Shown here piece after piece: positions 24,468-36,115 of a stretch of DNA of 37,198 bases; positions within the stretch are counted from its first letter, which is position 1; the number at the start of each line of letters is the position of its first letter. The notes beneath the pieces were generated by a model. It made no database searches. It was not told where the DNA came from and saw only the letters and a list, made by a program, of their open reading frames with translations. Made by a program: the position numbers and the translations under genes. Where the stretch lies: positions 1-37,198 of the forward strand of contig PLMU01000017.1 in NCBI GenBank assembly GCA_003142595.1. Direction: 5' to 3'. Source of the DNA: Phycisphaerales bacterium. GTDB lineage: Bacteria; Planctomycetota; Phycisphaerae; Sedimentisphaerales; UBA12454.

Positions 24468-25109
24468 ATGAAATGGTACATTACTTTAGCATTGCTTGTT
24501 TTATGTAGTTCCTGCACTCCGACAGAAAAAAGGACAGAGGTTCCTAAGACGCAGCCTGATAAGCAAAAAGTAGAAACTCCTAAGACGCAGCCTGATAAGC
24601 AAAAAGTAGAAACTCCTAAGACGCAGCCGGATAATAAAAAAGTAGTAACTCCTTATTTGCACCCTGATCAGGTTTTAACTTTTAATGGAACATTTTATGC
24701 AGATAAGGGTTCAAAAAATCCTAAATTGGAAGTCAGTCGTTATTTACGGACCAATAGGGCGGGCATGCGGGTTACTCAAGAAGGCGCCAGTTGTTTTATT
24801 GCCGTTAGTGTTCTTCAGGAGATTCCTCAGGGCAGCTATATCAAAGTTGAATTCCCTAATCCAGGTAATCCGTCAGTGCCGTCTCTTGGTGGAATTGATT
24901 ATAAATCCGGCATTAAAGGTTATAAATTTACTTCGCCGAGCACAGTTGCTGGTTTGAAAATCGGGAAAGATTATAAAATTAAGATATTGGTGTTAAAAAC
25001 AAGGGATTCTACTAAACCTATCGATGTCTTAGTTCAGGAGTTCCGTTCTTATTTAGATACAACAGGGGGGGGTACGAAGGCAGTTACGCTGCCGGAATAT
25101 ATGAAATAA
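24468..25109 (+). CDS. Putative lipoprotein with a 12-residue tandem repeat linker
   Basis: This 213-residue protein starts with a short signal peptide (MKWYITLALLVLCSSC), where C16 could be a lipidated Cys; the lipobox is imperfect. A linker of three 12-residue units (PKTQPDKQKVET twice, then PKTQPDNKKVVT) follows. A C-terminal domain of about 150 residues seems to contain beta strands (FNGTFYADKGSKNPKLEVSRY, GSYIKVEFPNPGNP) and matches no family that I know. ATG 24468 is chosen because GGGAGG lies seven bases upstream. A terminator follows. It probably sits on the periplasmic face of a membrane with the linker as a spacer. Confidence 0.7.
   Translation: MKWYITLALLVLCSSCTPTEKRTEVPKTQPDKQKVETPKTQPDKQKVETPKTQPDNKKVVTPYLHPDQVLTFNGTFYADKGSKNPKLEVSRYLRTNRAGMRVTQEGASCFIAVSVLQEIPQGSYIKVEFPNPGNPSVPSLGGIDYKSGIKGYKFTSPSTVAGLKIGKDYKIKILVLKTRDSTKPIDVLVQEFRSYLDTTGGGTKAVTLPEYMK
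24543..24650. repeat. 36-bp tandem repeat x3 inside the lipoprotein gene
   Basis: Copies start at 24543, 24579 and 24615. The first two are identical over all 36 bases; the third differs at a few positions. The period is a multiple of three, so copy number can change without a frameshift. Confidence 0.9.
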
Positions 25110-25548
25110 CGAATTTCCGTTATTTTAGTTTGGTATGAACAAAAAAAAACGCTGCCGGGAGGAGGAACGGTAGCGTTCATTTTATAAGAGGCCATGTTAT
25201 TTTTACATTCCTCTATTTCAATTACAGTTTATAGTTTACTCGTAACTTTACCGGCTTGAAATAGGGAAATTCCTTATTTAGAGATTCGTAATTGCTCTAT
25301 CTAAATGTTATTGTGCTCAACAAAACATTAAGGTAAGGCAATTACGTTACCGTATATTGTGTATCTATATTGTGTTGTTATTCTTCTGTAAATCTGCATT
25401 CTTTTGAAAATATTATTCTTGACTATATTTTGGAGCGTATATATACTTGCAAAATTGCAATGGGGTTGGAAATCTCATTGTAAATGGTGGTGGAAAAGAT
25501 TTTCGGAGAAGAATTGCGAGAAATTTTAAAAATCGTTAATTTTTGTCC
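25110..25548. other. Non-coding gap before the rRNA operon
   Basis: Apart from the terminator at 25148-25180 this AT-rich stretch shows no gene. It does not contain the 3' end of a 16S rRNA (no anti-Shine-Dalgarno GGATCACCTCC motif), which would normally lie here upstream of tRNA-Ile. Confidence 0.7.
25148..25180 (+). terminator. Intrinsic terminator of the lipoprotein gene
   Basis: AACGCTGCC (25148-25156) pairs with GGTAGCGTT (25169-25177), one G-T pair, followed by CATTTTAT. The A-rich run before the stem could also serve the opposite strand. Confidence 0.7.
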
Positions 25549-25577
25549 TTGACTGCTTATTAGTAAGAAATTACTAT
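25549..25577 (+). promoter_or_regulatory. Promoter of the tRNA-Ile/Ala-23S-5S operon
   Basis: TTGACT (25549-25554) and TACTAT (25572-25577) lie 17 bases apart, about 130 bases before tRNA-Ile. It supports independent transcription of this 16S-less rRNA operon. Confidence 0.65.
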
Positions 25578-25629
25578 GTCGCGTCTGTTAAAATGTCGCT
25601 GGCAGTATTGAGCAGCGGCATTTTTATTT

Positions 25630-25644
25630 GTTCTTTAAAAAGTA
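25630..25644 (+). promoter_or_regulatory. boxA-like antitermination element (leader copy)
   Basis: GTTCTTTAAAAAGTA resembles bacterial rRNA boxA (consensus near TGCTCTTTAACA), the NusB/S10 recognition site. The same 15 bases recur exactly at 25987-26001. Confidence 0.6.
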
Positions 25645-25709
25645 TGAAAATAAGGTTCAATTGAGTCCGAACAACGGCTTTAACAAAACCAGAAAAATAG
25701 TATGGTTTT

Positions 25710-25783
25710 GGGCTCGTAGCTCAGTTGGTTAGAGCGTGCGCCTGATAAGCGCAAGGTCGGAAGTTCGACTCTTCCCGGGCCCA
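25710..25783 (+). tRNA. tRNA-Ile (GAT)
   Basis: This 74-base cloverleaf has acceptor GGGCTCG/CGGGCCC, D-arm TAGCTCAG, anticodon loop CTGATAA (GAT) and T-arm GGAAG-TTCGACT-CTTCC, with discriminator A. CCA is not encoded. This is one of the two tRNAs usually found between 16S and 23S. Confidence 0.96.
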
Positions 25784-25834
25784 CTAATGTAAATTGAGAT
25801 TTCAGATTTGAGATTTAAGATTTAGTATCGGCTC

Positions 25835-25907
25835 GGGGATGTAGCTCAACTGGGAGAGCGCCGGCTTTGCAAGCCGGAGGTTGCAGGTTCGATCCCTGTC
25901 ATCTCCA
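25835..25907 (+). tRNA. tRNA-Ala (TGC)
   Basis: This 73-base cloverleaf has acceptor GGGGATG/CATCTCC, D-arm TAGCTCAA, anticodon loop TTTGCAA (TGC) in a GC-rich CCGGC/GCCGG stem and T-arm GCAGG-TTCGATC-CCTGT, with discriminator A. CCA is not encoded. Confidence 0.96.
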
Positions 25908-25986
25908 TTGAATTAAGGTCTCGTCGAAGACGGGACAGAAAATAGTATGATAGCTCCGGACTACGATTCGGCAGACTATCGGTAAA

Positions 25987-26001
25987 GTTCTTTAAAAAGT
26001 A
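25987..26001 (+). promoter_or_regulatory. boxA-like element (23S spacer copy)
   Basis: This is an exact copy of the 15-base boxA-like element at 25630, here between tRNA-Ala and 23S. A processing-type hairpin lies just upstream (25918-25925 with 25929-25936). Confidence 0.6.
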
Positions 26002-26098
26002 AATAGCGTAGATGTCTCAAGGTGGGTTGTGGATTAGTATACACAACTTTCACCGAGCGCCATTATGAAAAAACCTACAATCAGTTTTTGATTGATAT

Positions 26099-29072
<2,974 letters not shown>

Positions 29073-29142
29073 ATCAATCATTTACTGATATATGGTTTTT
29101 TTATAATACGCTCAATTGAGCATCTACGCTTTTGATATTTAA

Positions 29143-29174
29143 AATCTGAGATTTTAAATTTGAAATCTCAGATT
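29143..29174. repeat. 12-bp perfect inverted repeat between 23S and 5S
   Basis: AATCTGAGATTT and AAATCTCAGATT enclose an 8-base loop. Similar words (TTGAGATTT, CAGATTTGAGATTT) occur between tRNA-Ile and tRNA-Ala at 25795-25824. It is likely a processing hairpin of the transcript. Confidence 0.6.
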
Positions 29175-29183
29175 AGTCAAACT

Positions 29184-29292
29184 TCCTGGTGACTTTACTG
29201 GCGGGGAAACGCCTGATCCCATTCCGAACTCAGAAGCTAAGCCCGTCAGGCCAATGGTAGTCCTTCGGGGCGAGAGTAGGTCATCGCCAGGA
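29184..29292 (+). rRNA. rrf: 5S ribosomal RNA
   Basis: About 109 bases: the terminal stem TCCTGGTGAC pairs with GTCATCGCCAGGA, and the conserved core CCATTCCGAACTCAGAAG lies near 29219. It lies about 110 bases after 23S and is followed at once by a terminator. Confidence 0.95.
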
Positions 29293-29296
29293 TTAT

Positions 29297-29330
29297 AAGG
29301 GCCGACGTCCTAAAGATGTCGGCCCTTTCC
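29297..29330 (+). terminator. Intrinsic terminator of the rRNA operon
   Basis: AAGGGCCGACGTC (29297-29309) pairs with GATGTCGGCCCTT (29315-29327, one G-T pair) around CTAAA, followed by TCCTTTG. Confidence 0.85.
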
Positions 29331-29441
29331 TTTGCGCGGTATAATATAAATTGACTTATGCATACTCAGTAGAAATTTTTTCCCGATGCGAGCATCATCA
29401 AAAATTTCTTCTTCGTCTGCCGGTAGTCGATTCCGAGAGAC

Positions 29442-30464
29442 CTATCCCAGCCACTGCGGATTATGCGCAGTGCCGTCGAAACGATTGTTGGTCTTAAACA
29501 GCTCATAGTTGCCGGTTGCCGCCGCCTTGGCCGTTCGGCCGAGCAAATCAGCGACGTAGCCGCTGCTTAACGGTTTGAACGTTTGTGCGGCCTCAATCGC
29601 CTGGTCGAGTATTTTCATACTGTCGATTCCCGTGATTACAACCGAGGTCGGCAGATTCATTGCATAGTGCAGGCACTCGATGGGCGTAACTGTTTTACTC
29701 TGGAGAATGAATGGGTCACCCATTGATTTCATTCCCAGCACGCCAATCTCGTCTTTTACCAGAAGCGGCAAAACCTGGTGTTCGAAGCTGCGAAAATGCG
29801 CATCCATAACGTTCAATGGCATTTGCACGGTGTCGAATCGGAATTTGTGGGCTGCTGCGGTATCCAGCATCCGCAGATGGACCATCGGGTCCTTATGTCC
29901 GGTAAAGCCTATATAACGAATCTTTCCCGCCTGCTTTGCTTCCAGCATCGCCTCGATTGCTCCGCCGGCTGCGAAGATGCGGTCCGGGTCTTCCAGCCGG
30001 ATAACCTCGTGAAATTGCATCAGGTCGATGTGGTCGGTCTGCAATCGCCGCAGAGATTCATTAATCTGGCTGGCCGCGGACTGTTTGGTGCGACCGTCAA
30101 TTTTAGTCATTAGAAATGCCTTTTGACGGTAGCCGTCGCGCAAGGCCTTGCCCATGCGGATTTCGCTTTGTCCGTCGTTGTAGTCCCAGCAGTTATCGAG
30201 AAAATTGATTCCGTTGTCGATTGCCTTGCGGATAATACTGATGCTGTCTGACTCCGTGACTTTTGGGTCGCCGATGTGATAACCGCCAAGTCCGATGGCG
30301 GAAACTTTCTCGCCAGTGCGGCCCAGCGTTCGGAGGAGGACTACTCCCTTTGCTTTTTCTGCAAACAAAAGTGATGGGAAGGCCGCCGCAATCGATGCGC
30401 CGGCGGCAATTTCCAAAAATTCCCTGCGAGTAACCGCCATCCGCTTTTTTGTTACAGTCCGCAT
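29442..30464 (-). CDS. Tat-exported aldo/keto reductase
   Basis: This 340-residue protein begins with a twin-arginine signal (TRREFLEIAAG, R13-R14, then a hydrophobic stretch ending SLLFAEKA). An aldo/keto reductase barrel follows. Catalytic elements are the Asp and Tyr in FLDNCWDYNDG near residues 88-98, the Lys in LMTKIDG near residue 120, and the His in LMQFHEV near residue 152. Bound NADP(H) could be carried by Tat as a folded holoenzyme, as for other cofactor-bearing oxidoreductases. The start is uncertain by a few codons (ATG 30464 or the ATG eight codons later); the Tat motif supports one of the two. The substrate is unknown. It converges on the rRNA operon terminator. Confidence 0.9.
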   Translation of the reverse strand: MRTVTKKRMAVTRREFLEIAAGASIAAAFPSLLFAEKAKGVVLLRTLGRTGEKVSAIGLGGYHIGDPKVTESDSISIIRKAIDNGINFLDNCWDYNDGQSEIRMGKALRDGYRQKAFLMTKIDGRTKQSAASQINESLRRLQTDHIDLMQFHEVIRLEDPDRIFAAGGAIEAMLEAKQAGKIRYIGFTGHKDPMVHLRMLDTAAAHKFRFDTVQMPLNVMDAHFRSFEHQVLPLLVKDEIGVLGMKSMGDPFILQSKTVTPIECLHYAMNLPTSVVITGIDSMKILDQAIEAAQTFKPLSSGYVADLLGRTAKAAATGNYELFKTNNRFDGTAHNPQWLG

Positions 30465-30506
30465 AAATTTTCCTTTCTTTTTTTCACCGCTTAAAGATTT
30501 CTGTCA

Positions 30507-30733
30507 TTACTTTGCGAGAAAGTCGAGCAGGGTAGAATTAACTTTTCAGCATGGGTCCAGATGATGCCGTGCGGCCCGTCTTGAACCACTACCCGCCGGT
30601 TTTTTTTGATACACTTCGAGAGCGGGATTGCAGCAGCATCTATGGGAAGAATGCGGTCGGCATTACTGTGAAGGATAAGCGATGAGATATTGATGTTGCT
30701 GAAGTTCTCCTTGCCGACATTTGTGTAATTCAT
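30507..30733 (-). pseudogene. Truncated, frameshifted alpha/beta hydrolase (chloroperoxidase-like) remnant
   Basis: The minus strand encodes only the last quarter of an alpha/beta hydrolase of the non-haem chloroperoxidase/esterase group. LILHSNADRILPID carries the catalytic Asp, and VVVQDGPHGIIWTHAE the catalytic His. After WTHAE the frame loses one A in a run; reading on in the next frame gives VNSTLLDFLAK and a stop at 30507-30509, the expected family ending. About 200 N-terminal residues with the nucleophile Ser are missing. An AAGGAG element precedes the present ATG 30733, so a short peptide may still be made. It is probably a relic of the oxidoreductase cluster around it. Confidence 0.75.
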
Positions 30734-31088
30734 TTGAAATCTCCTTAAAACGCATTACGCATTTCAATGGACGATACAGCGATAACATAAAATAGGAAAT
30801 GTGTCAAATATTCTATCTCGCTTTTTCCTGTTGCGAGACAAGCATAGCAAAGAGGGCGTAAATATGAATAAGGAAAATGCTGAATCTTGCTTCGGAATTG
30901 CTTGATGAAACCCTGAGGAATCAGCGAGGTCGTCTCGCTATACAATCAGATTTCCAGGGAATTCTTTGTTCTTCTTTTCCTGCCGTTTCTGCTGATTAAA
31001 CATTTAGTATTCTAAATGTTATATTGAGCACAGACCTGCCTGAATTTATTTTTTGACACAGTCTGCTAATGCGTTTACTATTATCTCA
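30734..31088. other. Intergenic gap without a recognisable gene
   Basis: Only short frames are found here; none has codon use or motifs that suggest a gene. It lies between the hydrolase relic (- strand) and the Nudix gene (+ strand) and must hold the Nudix promoter, which I could not place. Confidence 0.6.
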
Positions 31089-31619
31089 ATGAGCATTCTA
31101 AGCAATAACAGGCGGCTTTTTAAATACTGTCCGAAATGCGGCGAAGCTGCGCTGCGTTTCGTCAAAAGCAGCAAGTTAGTATGCGGCAAATGCCGATTCG
31201 AGTACTATCACAATAACGCCGCCGCTGCCGCTGCGATTATCACAGACAATAAAGGCAAAATTCTTTTTGTTAAACGGGCGCAGGAACCCAAAAAAGGAAT
31301 GTTAGACCTGCCCGGCGGTTTTGCCGACCATGGCGAATCCGCAGAAGAAGCAATAAAACGGGAAATAAAAGAAGAACTGTGCCTGAAAACCGCTTCTGTC
31401 AAATACCTCTGTTCAGCCGCAAATATTTATAAATATAAAGGTGTAACATATTCAACTGTTGACTTGGGGTTTTTCTGTAAGGTAAACGATATTTCAGAGG
31501 CTAAAGCAAGTGATGACGCCCAATCCATTATTTTTATAGCACCAGATAAAATCCAAATGAAAAAAATCGCCTTCAAATCAATAAGAAAGATAATTTCCTT
31601 CTATCTTGCCGGTCTATAA
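31089..31619 (+). CDS. Nudix hydrolase with N-terminal zinc ribbon
   Basis: About 176 residues. The N-terminal zinc ribbon has Cys pairs CPKCG and CGKC, as in NADH pyrophosphatase NudC and related enzymes. The Nudix domain follows, with GGFADHGESAEEAIKREIKEEL at about residues 75-96. The box keeps the catalytic Glu residues, but the final Gly (REUXEEXGU) is replaced by Cys. Enzymes of this group hydrolyse nucleoside diphosphates linked to another moiety, such as NADH or ADP-ribose. ATG 31089 starts 15 codons before the zinc ribbon; an upstream TTG at 31053 is possible. The substrate is not determined. Confidence 0.87.
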   Translation: MSILSNNRRLFKYCPKCGEAALRFVKSSKLVCGKCRFEYYHNNAAAAAAIITDNKGKILFVKRAQEPKKGMLDLPGGFADHGESAEEAIKREIKEELCLKTASVKYLCSAANIYKYKGVTYSTVDLGFFCKVNDISEAKASDDAQSIIFIAPDKIQMKKIAFKSIRKIISFYLAGL

Positions 31620-31635
31620 CACTTAATTTTTTAGC

Positions 31636-31664
31636 TTTTCTACGCTCCCTGATTCCCTTATAAT
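31636..31664 (+). promoter_or_regulatory. Possible promoter of the nucleotide-sugar dehydrogenase gene
   Basis: A consensus -10, TATAAT (31659-31664), lies 35 bases before the start with a weak -35 (TTTTCT, 17-base spacer). TAGGAGA just before the ATG is the ribosome-binding site. Confidence 0.35.
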
Positions 31665-31698
31665 ACCCAAAATTTCATTTTTTAGGAGATATAAAATA

Positions 31699-33336
31699 AT
31701 GGTAGAGTATTCAATCAACCCAGCAGGAGAAAAATTCGCAATTCCACAGGCCGGCGACTACGCGGCGGAACTTCAGCGTGTCCGCAAACTTGCAGATGCC
31801 GCCCGCAAAGAGGGCAAGGAAATAGTCGTAGTTATGGGAGTAGGATTTGTCGGAGCGGTAATGGCGGCAATTGTGGCCGATACTGTCGATAAAAAAACCG
31901 GAAAACCATCCAAATTCGTAATCGGCTGCCAGCGGCCAAGCCCGCGCAGCTACTGGAAGATTCCAATGCTCGACAAGGGGCAATCGCCCGTCAAGGCAGA
32001 GGACCCGGAAGTTGACCCGATGATTTCCCGCTGCGTGCTTGAGAAAAAAACACTAATTGGCACGTACAACAGCGATTGTCTCGAACTTGCCGACTGCGTT
32101 GTTGTCGATGTTCAGTGCGATTATTTAAAGAAAGACTTAGGCCAGCTCCGGACAGGTTCAACCGATATGGCAGCGCTGGAAGCGACGATTAAAACTATCG
32201 CCCAGAAAATTCAGCCGAATTGTCTGACACTGATTGAGACAACCGTAGCGCCCGGTACGACGGAATTTGTCGCCTGGCCGATAATGAAAAAGGCTTTTGC
32301 TGCGCGAGGCATCAAAACCGAGCCGCTGCTGGCTCACAGTTTCGAACGCGTTATGCCTGGCAAGCAATACGTTGCATCTATTCGCGACTTCTGGCGAGTC
32401 TGTTCCGGCTGCGATGCCGAAGCCAGAAATCGCGTTGAAAAATTCCTGCATGAAGTGCTCAACACCAAAGACTTCCCGCTGACGGTTATGGACAGACCAA
32501 TCGAATCTGAAACCACCAAGATTGTCGAAAACTCTTACCGCGCAACAATCCTTGCATTTCTAAATGAATGGTCGATTTTTGCCGAACGCAACGGCGTTGA
32601 CCTGATTAAAGTTATTAAAGCAATCAAAATGCGTCCTACTCACAACAATATGATTTTCCCCGGCCCCGGCATCGGCGGATACTGTCTGCCAAAGGACGGC
32701 GGTCTGGGTTTCTGGGCATACAAACACATTCTCGGATTCGACGATGATATTTTCAAACTCTCGACGATGGCCATTGACATTAACGATACCAGAGGCTTGC
32801 ACGTTGCGACTCTGACGCGGGACGCTCTGCGGAATATGGGCCGATATATCGCAGGCGCAAAGGTTTTACTCTGCGGAGCAAGCTATCGGCAGGATGTAGC
32901 TGATACAAGATACAGTGGTTCAGAAATCGTTGTGCGAAAATTAACCGAAATGGGCGCGGACTTGTCCGTGCACGACCCATATCTCGAACACTGGTATGAA
33001 ATGGAGCAGCAGGATACATATCCGGCTCCGGGGCATTCATGGGCCAGATTCTTCCGCAACCAGGCAAACTTGAAAGACATTCATGTTCAGAGCGACCTGC
33101 CGAAAGCTCTTAAAGGGGTAGAAGTGCTCATTCTCGCTGTGCCGCACGAACCATATTTGAAATTGAATCCTGATGATATTGTCAAATGGGCAGGCGGACC
33201 GCTGGCAGTGGTTGACTGTTTCGGTATTCTCAGCGATGACAATATTAAACGGTATTTCGAGCTTGGCTGTGAGGTCAAAGCGCTCGGCCGCGGACATATC
33301 CAGCGGATTAAGGAATCGGTTAGAAGCAAGAAATGA
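31699..33336 (+). CDS. UDP-glucose/GDP-mannose dehydrogenase family protein
   Basis: At 545 residues this is longer than typical UDP-glucose dehydrogenases (about 390-450). The family oxidises a nucleotide sugar twice to the uronate (or UDP-N-acetyl sugars to uronates), using NAD+. Seen are the Rossmann start VVMGVGFVGAVMA near residue 48, ETTVAPGTTE near residue 180, the catalytic Cys (about residue 329) in GIGGYCLPKDGG, and the C-terminal domain with LCGASYRQDVADTR. A divergent insert (residues 70-110, with QRPSPRSYWKIP) accounts for part of the extra length. Activated uronic acids feed surface polysaccharide synthesis. It is probably monocistronic or co-transcribed with the aldo/keto reductase 42 bases downstream. 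Confidence 0.9.
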   Translation: MVEYSINPAGEKFAIPQAGDYAAELQRVRKLADAARKEGKEIVVVMGVGFVGAVMAAIVADTVDKKTGKPSKFVIGCQRPSPRSYWKIPMLDKGQSPVKAEDPEVDPMISRCVLEKKTLIGTYNSDCLELADCVVVDVQCDYLKKDLGQLRTGSTDMAALEATIKTIAQKIQPNCLTLIETTVAPGTTEFVAWPIMKKAFAARGIKTEPLLAHSFERVMPGKQYVASIRDFWRVCSGCDAEARNRVEKFLHEVLNTKDFPLTVMDRPIESETTKIVENSYRATILAFLNEWSIFAERNGVDLIKVIKAIKMRPTHNNMIFPGPGIGGYCLPKDGGLGFWAYKHILGFDDDIFKLSTMAIDINDTRGLHVATLTRDALRNMGRYIAGAKVLLCGASYRQDVADTRYSGSEIVVRKLTEMGADLSVHDPYLEHWYEMEQQDTYPAPGHSWARFFRNQANLKDIHVQSDLPKALKGVEVLILAVPHEPYLKLNPDDIVKWAGGPLAVVDCFGILSDDNIKRYFELGCEVKALGRGHIQRIKESVRSKK

Positions 33337-34412
<1,076 letters not shown>

Positions 34413-34435
34413 TCAATAATATAGGAGATAAATCC

Positions 34436-35497
34436 ATGTACAAGATAAAAGCTTACTCTGCTAACAGTGCGATATCGCCGCTTGCGGCCACCACGATCAT
34501 GCGACGCGATCCGACCGAACACGACGTGCAGATAGAAATCCTTTTCTGCGGCATCTGCCACTCCGACCTCCACCAGGTGCGTAACGAGTGGAGCAGCATC
34601 ATGCCCACTGTTTACCCGATTGTGCCGGGCCATGAGATCGTTGGCCGTGTCACCAAAGTCGGCTCCGCGGTCACGAAGTACAAGCCCGGCGACCTCGCCG
34701 CGGTCGGTTGCATGGTTGACTCGGACCGCACCTGCCCTCAGTGCAAGGCCAACCTCGAAAACTTGTGCCCGAACCAGACTCTCACATTCAACTCACCGGA
34801 CAAGCACAAGACCGCACCGGTCACCTATGGCGGCTACTCCGACACCATCGTCGTTGATGAACACTTCGTCCTGCGCGTCCCGACCAACCTTAACCTTGCC
34901 GGCGTTGGACCGCTTTTGTGCGCGGGCATTACGACTTATTCGCCGCTGCGCCGCTGGGGCGTTACCAAGGGCAAGAAGGTTGGCATCGCTGGCCTTGGCG
35001 GCTTGGGTCACATGGGTGTGAAACTCTCGCATGCGTTTGGGGCGCACACTGTCGTCTTCACGACCTCGCCGAAAAAGAAGGAGGATGCGATTCGCCTCGG
35101 TGCTGACGAGGTCGTCGTCTCACGCAATGCTGATGAGATGAAAAAGCACGCGGGCAGCTTCGACTTCATCCTTGATACCATTGCTGCAGATCACGACGTC
35201 AATGCCTACCTCAACCTGCTCGCCCACGACAGCACGCTCACCATTGTCGGCGCGCCAGCCAAGCCAATGCCCGTCTTTGCCTTCAGCCTGTTGATGGGTC
35301 GCCGCAATCTTGCCGGCTCGCTCATCGGCGGTATTGCCGAGACCCAGGAGATGCTAGACTTTTGCGGCTCGCATAACATCACCGCCGATGTCGAAGTCAT
35401 CCCCATCCAGAAGGTCAACGAAGCTTACGAAAGACTGCTTAAGTCCGATGTGAAGTACCGCTTCTCCATCGATATGGCTTCTCTCAAATCTGAATAA
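34436..35497 (+). CDS. Zinc-type NAD(P)-dependent alcohol dehydrogenase (YahK/CAD-like)
   Basis: At 353 residues, this medium-chain dehydrogenase reduces aldehydes to alcohols. Catalytic zinc ligands are C41 (CGICHSD), H66-E67 (PGHEIVG) and a later Cys (LLCAGITTYSPL). The cofactor loop GLGGLGHMGVK lies near residue 185. The structural zinc site normally has four Cys spaced C-x2-C-x2-C-x7-C; here the first is Asp (D97), followed by C100, C103 and C111, so the site may be altered. A TAGGAGA-type site precedes the ATG. It follows the aldo/keto reductase by 49 bases, consistent with a joint aldehyde-detoxification operon. Codon use is more GC-rich at third positions than its neighbours, suggesting a separate origin. 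Confidence 0.93.
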   Translation: MYKIKAYSANSAISPLAATTIMRRDPTEHDVQIEILFCGICHSDLHQVRNEWSSIMPTVYPIVPGHEIVGRVTKVGSAVTKYKPGDLAAVGCMVDSDRTCPQCKANLENLCPNQTLTFNSPDKHKTAPVTYGGYSDTIVVDEHFVLRVPTNLNLAGVGPLLCAGITTYSPLRRWGVTKGKKVGIAGLGGLGHMGVKLSHAFGAHTVVFTTSPKKKEDAIRLGADEVVVSRNADEMKKHAGSFDFILDTIAADHDVNAYLNLLAHDSTLTIVGAPAKPMPVFAFSLLMGRRNLAGSLIGGIAETQEMLDFCGSHNITADVEVIPIQKVNEAYERLLKSDVKYRFSIDMASLKSE

Positions 35498-35530
35498 TCA
35501 GTATGATGACGAGGCATGAAAGGGCTGAAA

Positions 35531-35596
35531 ATGAGCAAAAATATCATTGCGATTGTCGGCACATATAGAAAAGCCGGCATGGTATTGGCCGATTAG
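35531..35596 (+). pseudogene. N-terminal stub of a flavodoxin-like NAD(P)H oxidoreductase
   Basis: From ATG 35531 (or in-frame ATG 35516) the frame reads MSKNIIAIVGTYRKAGMV and stops at TAG 35594-35596. This matches the first strand and FMN-binding loop of the flavodoxin-fold oxidoreductases that often accompany aldo/keto reductase and alcohol dehydrogenase genes. The rest is gone; a terminator follows 55 bases later. The identification rests on only about 18 residues. Confidence 0.5.
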
Positions 35597-35651
35597 AGAA
35601 AAATCCGGCCGTAACAAAGCGGGGGAGCAGTAGAGCAGTAGAAAGTTGACC

Positions 35652-35680
35652 GCCCCGACAAGTCGGGGCTCTGTTTTTTT
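35652..35680 (+). terminator. Intrinsic terminator of the reductase/dehydrogenase operon
   Basis: The perfect stem GCCCCGAC (35652-35659) / GTCGGGGC (35662-35669) is followed by TCTGTTTTTTT. Confidence 0.9.
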
Positions 35681-36086
35681 GCAGAAGCAAAAAACGGAGA
35701 GAGCGGGATTTAATTTGCCCTCTTTTTGTAAACTCATTAAAAACCTGTAGTTAGCACTTAACACCAACTAAAACAAGGATTTGGACTCTCTTGTTTCTTT
35801 ACTATCTCAGCACGATTTCTTACTATCTTGATACCCTTTTTAAGGGCAACTTTAAGGGCAACTCTGAAATGGGCTGCCCTTAGATAACAAAAGTATTGTA
35901 TCAGGAACTGGTTTATCTGTCATCACTTTTTGACTTTTAATGTGATGGCATAAAGCGGTAATTATTTGGTCTAACCCCCGCCCCCATAGAGATTCCTTAA
36001 GAGTTTGTACTATTCTATTGTTATACATCTTATCCTTATCAGGGAGTACGATATTCCCTGGCTATGCAAAAAAATAAAAAATTCTC
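35681..36086. other. AT-rich intergenic stretch with a dodecamer repeat
   Basis: No gene is recognised. A 12-base tandem repeat, TTTAAGGGCAAC twice (35839-35862), lies next to a pair of complementary arms (AAGGGCA at 35854-35860 and TGCCCTT at 35875-35881). In one frame the repeat ends a short open stretch that stops at TAG 35881-35883, which could be the tail of a lost gene. Confidence 0.45.
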
Positions 36087-36115
36087 TTGCAATCATACTT
36101 ACTTTGTGATATAAT
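36087..36115 (+). promoter_or_regulatory. Strong sigma-70-type promoter upstream of the PEP-CTERM gene
   Basis: TTGCAA (36087-36092) and the consensus TATAAT (36110-36115) are separated by 17 bases. The leader to the PEP-CTERM start would be about 225 bases; inverted arms AAGTTATT (36253-36260) and AATAACTT (36302-36309) lie within it. Confidence 0.6.

Noticed and set aside
30745-30945. Minus-strand 66-codon frame upstream of the hydrolase relic
   Set aside because: No motif, no ribosome-binding site and no similarity to the missing part of the hydrolase.
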